Both the position numbers and the translations under genes were made by a program. Positions 58,549 through 64,000 of a stretch of 64,000 bases of DNA are shown piece by piece. Source of the stretch: Naasia lichenicola (GTDB lineage Bacteria > Actinomycetota > Actinomycetes > Actinomycetales > Microbacteriaceae); contig NZ_SSSM01000004.1 of assembly GCF_004801885.1 (NCBI RefSeq), positions 248,001 through 312,000 of the forward strand, written 5' to 3'. The notes below the pieces were generated by a model. The model saw nothing but the letters and a program-made list of their open reading frames with translations, ran no database searches and was not told the origin of the DNA. Numbering within the stretch: position 1 is the first letter of the stretch; each line of letters opens with the position of its first letter.

Positions 58549-59036
58549 TGACCGACAACGCAGCGACCGCCATCGACAACCCGCGCAGCACCGTCGTCCG
58601 CCGCCGGAAGGGCGTCAACTGGGAGAAGTGGGGCTGGGTCTACATGCGCGCCTCCGGCGTGCTCCTGGTCGTGCTCATCTTCGGTCACCTCTTCGTCAAC
58701 CTGTTCGCGGGCGAAGGCGTCACCCAGCTCGACTTCGGCTTCGTCGCCGGCAAGTGGGCGAGCTCCTTCTGGCAGTGGTACGACTTCCTGCTGCTCTGGT
58801 TCGCCCTGGTCCACGGATCCAACGGCATCCGCACGATCATCAACGACTACTCCACTCCTCCGACCGGCACCGGCATCCGCTGGCTGCTCACCCCGCACGG
58901 CATCATGAAGACCGCCCTCGTGGTCTCGACCGTCGTACTGCTCACTCTGGGAACACTCGTGATCTTCACCTTCGATCCATGCCCGGCGGGCTCGCCGGCC
59001 GACCTGCTCCCCTCCTTCTGCTCGGTCGCACGTTGA
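58548..59036 (+). CDS. sdhD: Succinate dehydrogenase hydrophobic membrane anchor subunit
   Basis: 162 residues, three membrane helices. It has [20 protein letters not shown] with a haem-ligand His, [19 protein letters not shown], and [16 protein letters not shown]. It pairs with SdhC to hold haem and quinone and anchor SdhAB. The ATG overlaps the sdhC stop (TGATG) and is preceded by GGAGG. The stop overlaps a TTG likely to start sdhA. Confidence 0.92.
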   Translation: MTDNAATAIDNPRSTVVRRRKGVNWEKWGWVYMRASGVLLVVLIFGHLFVNLFAGEGVTQLDFGFVAGKWASSFWQWYDFLLLWFALVHGSNGIRTIINDYSTPPTGTGIRWLLTPHGIMKTALVVSTVVLLTLGTLVIFTFDPCPAGSPADLLPSFCSVAR

Positions 59037-60970
59037 GTCCTGCTGAGCGGTTGGGCTCCATCGGGAGCCCAGCCGGATCCACCGGCGCGCCCGACGACTC
59101 CCACCGAGCCGGCGCATATACCGCGGCACAGAAGCGCAACCCGAAGAACCCCGTCAGCCACACCGACGAGGAGCGCGGCGAGCTGCGGGACGGCGTGCGC
59201 TACCACCAGTTCGACGTGGTCATCGTCGGCGCCGGTGGCGCGGGCATGCGCGCCGCGATCGAGGCCGGCCCCAAGGCCAAGACCGCGGTCATCTCCAAGC
59301 TCTATCCCACCCGCTCGCACACGGGCGCGGCGCAGGGCGGCATGGCCGCGGCGCTCGCGAACGTCGAAGAGGACAACTGGGAGTGGCACACCTTCGACAC
59401 CGTCAAGGGCGGCGACTACCTCGTCGACCAGGACGCGGCCGAGATCCTCGCCAAGGAGGCCATCGACGCGGTCATCGACCTCGAGAACATGGGGCTGCCG
59501 TTCAACCGCACCCCCGAGGGCAAGATCGACCAGCGCCGCTTCGGCGGGCACACCTCCGACCATGGCAAGGCGCCGGTTCGCCGTGCCTGCTACGCGGCCG
59601 ACCGCACGGGTCACATGATCCTGCAGACGCTGTACCAGAACTGCGTCAAGCACGGCATCAACTTCTTCAACGAGTTCTACGTGCTCGACATGGTCATGTC
59701 CGACGTCAAGGTCGGCGGCAAGACGGTCAAGCGTCCCTCGGGCGTCGTGGCCTACGAGCTGGCGACCGGCGACCTCCACGTCTTCCAGTCCAAGGCGATC
59801 ATCTTCGCCACCGGCGGCTTCGGCAAGATCTACAAGACGACCTCCAACGCGCACACCCTCACCGGCGACGGCGTCGGGATCATCTGGCGCAAGGGCCTCC
59901 CCCTCGAGGACATGGAGTTCTTCCAGTTCCACCCCACGGGCCTCGCCGGCCTCGGCATCCTCCTCACCGAGGGTGCGCGCGGCGAGGGCGCGATCCTGCG
60001 CAACGGTTCAGGCGAGCGCTTCATGGAGCGCTACGCCCCCACGATCAAGGACCTCGCCCCCCGCGACATCGTCTCCCGGTGCATGGTCCAGGAGGTCGAA
60101 GAGGGCCGCGGCGCCGGACCGCTGAAGGACTACGTGCTGCTCGACTGCACGCATCTCGGCGCCGAGGTGCTCGAGACGAAGCTCCCCGACATCACCGAGT
60201 TCGCGCGCACCTACCTCGGCGTCGACCCGGTCGTCGAGCCGGTGCCCGTCATGCCGACCGCTCACTACGCGATGGGCGGCATCCCGACCAACGTGAAGGC
60301 CGAGGTGCTCTCCTCGAACACCGACGTGGTCCCCGGGCTCTACGCCGCCGGCGAGTGCGCCTGCGTGTCCGTGCACGGCTCCAACCGACTCGGCACCAAC
60401 TCGCTGCTCGACATCAACGTCTTCGGCAAGCGCGCCGGAAACAACGCCGTCGAGTACGTCAAGACGGCGGAGTTCATCCCGCTGCCCGAGGATCCCACCA
60501 AGGAGATCCGCGAGCTCATCCAGATGCTCTCCACCTCGACCGGCACCGAGCGGATCGCCAACATCCGCAAGGAGCTCCAGCAGGAGATGGACCGCAAGGC
60601 CCAGGTCTTCCGCACCGAGGAGAGCCTCGGCGAGATGATGGAGATCATTACGGGGCTTCGCGATCGCTACACGAAGATCAACGTGCAGGACAAGGGCAAG
60701 CGCTTCAACACCGACCTGCTCGAGGCGATCGAGCTGGGCTTCCTGCTCGACCTCGCCGAGGTCGTCGTCTTCTCGGCCCGCAACCGGCATGAGAGCCGCG
60801 GCGGCCACATGCGCGACGACTTCCCGAAGCGCGACGATGCGGGCTACATGCAGCACACCATGGCCTACCTGACCGGCGACCCGCACTCCTCGCACGCCGA
60901 CGACCACATCAAGCTCGACTGGAAGCCGGTCGTCGTGACCAACTACCAGCCGATGGAACGGAAGTACTGA
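59033..60970 (+). CDS. sdhA: Succinate dehydrogenase flavoprotein subunit
   Basis: Up to 645 residues. It oxidises succinate to fumarate with covalently bound FAD. FAD site [19 protein letters not shown], covalent-linkage His in [13 protein letters not shown] (about residue 96), substrate loop [30 protein letters not shown], and [18 protein letters not shown] near the C-terminus. The TTG at 59033 overlaps the sdhD stop as TTGA and gives about 55 residues more than usual SdhA. A later GTG (GVRYHQF) would give the ordinary length. sdhB starts two bases after its stop. Confidence 0.95.
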   Translation: MSPAERLGSIGSPAGSTGAPDDSHRAGAYTAAQKRNPKNPVSHTDEERGELRDGVRYHQFDVVIVGAGGAGMRAAIEAGPKAKTAVISKLYPTRSHTGAAQGGMAAALANVEEDNWEWHTFDTVKGGDYLVDQDAAEILAKEAIDAVIDLENMGLPFNRTPEGKIDQRRFGGHTSDHGKAPVRRACYAADRTGHMILQTLYQNCVKHGINFFNEFYVLDMVMSDVKVGGKTVKRPSGVVAYELATGDLHVFQSKAIIFATGGFGKIYKTTSNAHTLTGDGVGIIWRKGLPLEDMEFFQFHPTGLAGLGILLTEGARGEGAILRNGSGERFMERYAPTIKDLAPRDIVSRCMVQEVEEGRGAGPLKDYVLLDCTHLGAEVLETKLPDITEFARTYLGVDPVVEPVPVMPTAHYAMGGIPTNVKAEVLSSNTDVVPGLYAAGECACVSVHGSNRLGTNSLLDINVFGKRAGNNAVEYVKTAEFIPLPEDPTKEIRELIQMLSTSTGTERIANIRKELQQEMDRKAQVFRTEESLGEMMEIITGLRDRYTKINVQDKGKRFNTDLLEAIELGFLLDLAEVVVFSARNRHESRGGHMRDDFPKRDDAGYMQHTMAYLTGDPHSSHADDHIKLDWKPVVVTNYQPMERKY

Positions 60971-60972
60971 CG

Positions 60973-61761
60973 ATGTCTGCAGCCACCGTTGCCTACCCCG
61001 CCGAGACCGACGTCGCGGACGCCTCTGCCGAGGCCCGCGAGGACGCGCCTCCCGGATCGTTCACGATCACGCTGATCATCCGTCGGTTCATCCCCGAGAT
61101 CGACGAGGAGCCGCGCTGGGAGGACTTCGACGTCAATGTCTTCCCGACCGACCGCATCCTCGACGCGCTGCACAAGATCAAGTGGGAGCAGGACGGGTCT
61201 CTGACCTTCCGCCGCTCCTGCGCGCACGGCATCTGCGGGTCCGACGCCATGCGGATCAACGGCCGCAACCGGCTCGCCTGCAAGACCCTGATCAAGGACC
61301 TCGACCCGTCGAAGCCGATCTACGTCGAGGCGATCAAGGGCCTGCCGCTCGAGAAGGACCTCGTCGTCGACATGGAGCCGTTCTTCGAGTCGTACCGCCA
61401 GATCCAGCCGTTCCTGCAGGCCAGTGGAACGCCCGACCGCGAGCGTCACCAGACGGTCGAGGCGCGCGCCCGGTTCGACGACACCACGAAGTGCATCCTC
61501 TGCGCCGCGTGCACGTCGTCCTGCCCGGTGTTCTGGACCGACGGCCAGTACTTCGGCCCGGCTGCGATCGTCAACGCGCACCGCTTCATCTTCGACGACC
61601 GCGACGAGGCCTCTCAGGTGCGGCTGGACATCCTCAACGACAAGGAGGGCGTGTGGCGCTGCCGCACGACCTTCAACTGCTCCGATGCCTGCCCGCGAGG
61701 CATCGAGGTGACCAAGGCCATCGCCGAGGTCAAGCAGGCCGTCCTCCGAGGCCGCGCCTGA
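60973..61761 (+). CDS. sdhB: Succinate dehydrogenase iron-sulfur subunit
   Basis: 262 residues. It carries electrons from FAD to quinone. [2Fe-2S] cysteines in RRSCAHGICGSDAM (C83, C88) and NRLACKTLI; the [4Fe-4S]/[3Fe-4S] set in CILCAACTSSCPVFW and FNCSDACPRGIEV. An about 28-residue Ala/Glu-rich N-tail precedes the ferredoxin fold. ATG two bases after the sdhA stop, so the operon is sdhCDAB. A strong hairpin terminator follows. Confidence 0.96.
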   Translation: MSAATVAYPAETDVADASAEAREDAPPGSFTITLIIRRFIPEIDEEPRWEDFDVNVFPTDRILDALHKIKWEQDGSLTFRRSCAHGICGSDAMRINGRNRLACKTLIKDLDPSKPIYVEAIKGLPLEKDLVVDMEPFFESYRQIQPFLQASGTPDRERHQTVEARARFDDTTKCILCAACTSSCPVFWTDGQYFGPAAIVNAHRFIFDDRDEASQVRLDILNDKEGVWRCRTTFNCSDACPRGIEVTKAIAEVKQAVLRGRA

Positions 61762-61784
61762 TCAGTTCGTCCGCGCTGTAGAAC

Positions 61785-61824
61785 GTGGCTCCCCGCTGGT
61801 GAAACTTCACGCGCGGGGAGCCAC
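61785..61824 (+). terminator. Rho-independent-like terminator of the sdh operon
   Basis: Twelve-base perfect arms (61785-61796, 61813-61824), with an inner GTGAA/TTCAC extending the stem, followed by TTTCTG. It lies 24 bases after the sdhB stop and before the convergent membrane-protein stop. Confidence 0.8.
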
Positions 61825-61857
61825 TTTCTGCAGCGGCAAGCCTTGTCGTGTGGACTG

Positions 61858-62193
61858 TCAGCCAGCGACGGCGATCGACGTCCCGACGATCCAGGCGATG
61901 AACGCCAGCGTCGAAGAGGCCAGCGGGACCCAGAAGGCGAGTCGCCGGCGCACAAGCTGGACGATGGAGACGGCGGCACCCAGCAGGACGAGGGCCCCCG
62001 AGCCGTACAGCGCGAGACCCAGCCCGAACGTGTTCACGGACGGCGCGATGGCGAGCACGATCGACGACGCCGTGAAGAACATGCCGAGCGCGAGGCTGGC
62101 CAGCACCAGGACCACCGTGCCGACCACGTCCAGCACGTTCACGGGGCGCGACAGGCGGGGCTGCCCGGCAGCGGATGTGCTCTCGTACGTCAT
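61858..62193 (-). CDS. Small membrane protein of unknown function
   Basis: 111 residues with three to four membrane helices (VLDVVGTVVLVLASLALGMF, GLGLALYGSGALVLLGAAVS, FWVPLASSTLAFIAWIVGT), and a basic loop QLVRRR. I recognise no family. The ATG at 62191-62193 is chosen because GGAGG lies eight bases upstream. It is convergent with sdhB and divergent from the MOSC gene, 44 bases away. Nothing in the sequence gives a function. Confidence 0.75.
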   Translation of the reverse strand: MTYESTSAAGQPRLSRPVNVLDVVGTVVLVLASLALGMFFTASSIVLAIAPSVNTFGLGLALYGSGALVLLGAAVSIVQLVRRRLAFWVPLASSTLAFIAWIVGTSIAVAG

Positions 62194-62237
62194 CCGCCCA
62201 TCCTCCCCGAGATCTCGCCTCGCCATAGGGTGATGCG

Positions 62238-62756
62238 GTGAGCGAGGTCGAGCGGCGGATTGAGATAGTGATGCTGCACGCCTCGCCGATCCACCGCTAC
62301 GAGGGACGGCCGAGGGCCGGCGCGCTGCCGGCGATCGGGCCGGAGCTGCACGAGGCGCTGCGATTCCGCGCCGGACTGGGCATCGTCGGCGACCGGCACT
62401 TCAACGCCCCCGCGCACCGACGGGCCTCGGTCACCCTGTTCGCCATCGAGTCGCTCGAGCGGGTCGCCCAGGCGCTCGAGACTCCCCCGCTCGATCCAGC
62501 CGCGACCCGCCGCAACGTCGTGGTCCGCGGGCTCGACGTGGACGGGCTGCGCGGATCGGACTTCAGCCTCGACTCCGGAGCCGGACCGGTCGAGTTCCGC
62601 GCCCACCGGCCGTGCAACCCGTGCGCCTGGATGGACGTCGAGGTGGCGGAGGGCGCCTTCCGGGCGCTCCGCGGCCGAGGCGGCATGCGCTGCGAGCCGC
62701 TCACCGACGGGACGCTCGACCTCGGGCCCGCAGCGTTTCGCCCGCTCGCACGCTGA
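62238..62756 (+). CDS. MOSC domain-containing protein
   Basis: 172 residues made of a MOSC domain: ASPIHRYEGRP, GIVGDRHFNAPAHRRAS, RRNVVVRGLDVDGL, PCNPCAWMDVEV with the conserved Cys, and GRGGMRCEPLTDG. MOSC domains occur at the C-terminus of molybdenum-cofactor sulfurases and of mARC and YiiM reductases and are thought to bind molybdenum cofactor and carry sulfur. No molybdenum gene is near. GTG start at 62238. The stop codon lies at the edge of a repeat hairpin. Confidence 0.9.
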   Translation: MSEVERRIEIVMLHASPIHRYEGRPRAGALPAIGPELHEALRFRAGLGIVGDRHFNAPAHRRASVTLFAIESLERVAQALETPPLDPAATRRNVVVRGLDVDGLRGSDFSLDSGAGPVEFRAHRPCNPCAWMDVEVAEGAFRALRGRGGMRCEPLTDGTLDLGPAAFRPLAR

Positions 62757-62809
62757 ACTGCCGAGTTCTGCCGCTTCGCACGCGTCACAGGCGACAGAAC
62801 TGGGCGGTT
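62756..62809. repeat. Inverted repeat after the MOSC gene, related to the purK-purE hairpin
   Basis: Arms at 62756-62774 and 62791-62809, 16 of 19 positions complementary, loop 16 bases. The GTTCTGCCGC core and outer ACTGCC flank match the repeat at 25847-25896, indicating a family of extragenic palindromes. It probably acts as terminator for the MOSC gene. Confidence 0.7.
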
Positions 62810-62866
62810 CACCGGAGTCCGATGTCTGGCACGCCCTCGCACGGGGTCGCCCAGTAGGCTCGGCGC

Positions 62867-64000
62867 ATGGCGCGTGACGCAGATTCTCAGGCCGTTCGAG
62901 ACGCTCCCGCCGTCGCCACCGCGGAAGGCGCGGTAGAAGAGCCACCCAAGCCCAAGACCGGCATCGCCGCGCTCATCGCATGGGTCATGAAGCAGCGTCC
63001 CGTGCGCGCGTTCATGCACTACACGAGCGAGGGCGGCGGGCTCCTCGCGGCCGGCATGACTTACCAGGCGATCTTCGCGCTGTTCGCGGGGATCTGGGTG
63101 GCCTTCTCGGTCGCGGGCAACATCGTGGCTGCGAATCCGGAACTGCAGGGCGCGCTGTTCGATGCGCTCAACTCGGGCATCCCGGGCCTGATCAAGACGA
63201 GCAGCTCCGACCCGCGCGGCGTGATCGATCCCGAGACGCTGCTCTCCACGGCCGGCCTCTCGTGGACCGGCGCGATCGCGTTGATCGGACTGCTCCTCAC
63301 CGCCCTCGGCTTCCTCGCCTCGATGCGGGACGCCATCCGTCGGATCTTCGATCTGCCGAGCGACAACACCTTCTTCCTCAAGCAGAAGGGCAAGGACCTC
63401 CTCCTCGCCCTCGGCTTCGGGGTGCTCATCGTGCTCTCCGCCGTCCTGTCCATCGTGTCGAACGCGGCGCTCGGAGCGGTCTTCGGGCTGTTCGGCATCG
63501 AGGATTCGGTGTTCGCGACCGTCGTCGGAAACGTGATCGGCTACGTCCTCGTGCTCGCCATCGACACGGCCACCCTTGCCGCCGCCTACCGGGTCCTCTC
63601 GGCGATCAAGATCCCGCCGCGGCGGCTGTTCGCCGGTGCGCTGATCGGCGGGGTCGCGATCGGCATCCTCAAAGCCGCGTTCCAAGCGGGCCTCATCGGC
63701 GGCGTCGGGAACAACGCGCTGCTCGCGGGCTTCGCGGTCCTCATCGGGCTGCTCATCTTCATCAACTTCCTCTGCCAGGTCATGCTCATCGGCGCCTCGT
63801 GGATCTCGACCGGCATGACCGACGCGAACATCGATCCGCGCGACCTCGGCCCCGACGAGATGCGAGTCGAGAAGGCCCGCGAACTCGAAGAGGCCCGCCG
63901 GCTGATCGCGGATGCCAACCACAAGCGGGCCGAGGACGAATACCGTGCTGCGACGGGGTGGAAGAAGCGTCAGCTCGGCAAGCAGATCCTCAAGGACGCG
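62867..64000 (+). CDS. YihY/BrkB family membrane protein (partial, cut by right edge)
   Basis: The frame is open from ATG 62867 to the window end (378 codons, no stop). Cytoplasmic N-terminus of about 45 residues, then the YhjD/BrkB start VRAFMHYTSEGGGLLAAGMTY followed by FALFAGIWVAFS, about six membrane helices (LSWTGAIALIGLLLTALGFL, DLLLALGFGVLIVLS, LFAGALIGGVAIGILKAAF), and a charged helical C-tail (KARELEEARRLIADA). Family members were once called ribonuclease BN; some transport lipids or LPS. Function here is unknown. Confidence 0.88.
   Translation, partial: MARDADSQAVRDAPAVATAEGAVEEPPKPKTGIAALIAWVMKQRPVRAFMHYTSEGGGLLAAGMTYQAIFALFAGIWVAFSVAGNIVAANPELQGALFDALNSGIPGLIKTSSSDPRGVIDPETLLSTAGLSWTGAIALIGLLLTALGFLASMRDAIRRIFDLPSDNTFFLKQKGKDLLLALGFGVLIVLSAVLSIVSNAALGAVFGLFGIEDSVFATVVGNVIGYVLVLAIDTATLAAAYRVLSAIKIPPRRLFAGALIGGVAIGILKAAFQAGLIGGVGNNALLAGFAVLIGLLIFINFLCQVMLIGASWISTGMTDANIDPRDLGPDEMRVEKARELEEARRLIADANHKRAEDEYRAATGWKKRQLGKQILKDA

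Noticed and set aside
62297-63922. A 541-codon minus-strand frame across the MOSC and BrkB genes
   Set aside because: Spans two well-supported genes and the repeat between them; product is charged low-complexity sequence.

Overview
The window is about 64 kb of very GC-rich DNA with densely packed genes, many 4-base start/stop overlaps and frequent GTG or TTG starts. The gene content (biotin-dependent acyl-CoA carboxylase with an epsilon subunit, galactofuranose enzymes, a decaprenyl-phosphate phosphoribosyltransferase-type UbiA protein, polyprenol-P-mannose synthase) and the gene order point to an actinobacterium, most likely a member of the Microbacteriaceae. The family is inferred, not proven. 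From 25 kb onward the order purE-purK-GtrA-PH protein-birA-accD-accE-maf-accA, then lpdA-punA-pmmB, then add-deoA-cdd and sdhCDAB, matches my recollection of the conserved Rv3275c-Rv3319 stretch of Mycobacterium tuberculosis. It is interrupted by local insertions.

Region 1 (1-24.3 kb) is a cell-envelope glycan locus. It starts with a secreted LGFP-repeat protein cut by the left edge, then a galactofuranosyltransferase (GlfT2 type), UDP-galactopyranose mutase, a membrane acyltransferase, a histidine phosphatase and a divergent UbiA prenyltransferase. A ten-gene minus-strand run (20.57 to 8.0 kb) follows: a GtrB-like glycosyltransferase, a GT-C enzyme, a GT-C/GtrA fusion, a HAD hydrolase, a membrane flippase fused to a kinase-like domain, two family-2 glycosyltransferases around a nucleotidyltransferase, a further glycosyltransferase and a polysaccharide flippase. 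On the other side of a very short divergent spacer lie a free GtrA, a large polytopic protein and a GT4 glycosyltransferase. Together they look like synthesis of nucleotide- and polyprenyl-phosphate-activated sugars, their flipping, and extracellular assembly of a galactofuran-containing glycan.

Region 2 (24.3-41.5 kb) holds a Pro/Ala-rich anchored protein, purE-purK, another GtrA, a second membrane acyltransferase paralogous to the first, a PH-domain protein, BirA, polyprenol-P-mannose synthase, the carboxylase beta and epsilon genes, a three-gene signalling unit (response regulator, histidine kinase, degenerate kinase relative), an RNA methyltransferase, Maf and the biotinylated carboxylase alpha subunit.

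Region 3 (41.6-57.9 kb) is nucleoside uptake and salvage: an LpdA-type flavoprotein, purine nucleoside phosphorylase, phosphopentomutase/phosphomannomutase, an orphan PTS IIB, adenosine deaminase, thymidine phosphorylase, cytidine deaminase, a complete BMP-type nucleoside ABC transporter and a nucleoside hydrolase, followed by GDP-mannose pyrophosphorylase. A 32-base tandem repeat just before cdd encodes a relay of overlapping mini-ORFs, and short hairpin-bearing repeats flank parts of this block.

Region 4 (57.9-64 kb) is succinate dehydrogenase sdhCDAB, a small membrane protein, a MOSC-domain protein and a BrkB/YihY membrane protein cut by the right edge. I saw no rRNA, tRNA, insertion sequence or CRISPR array.
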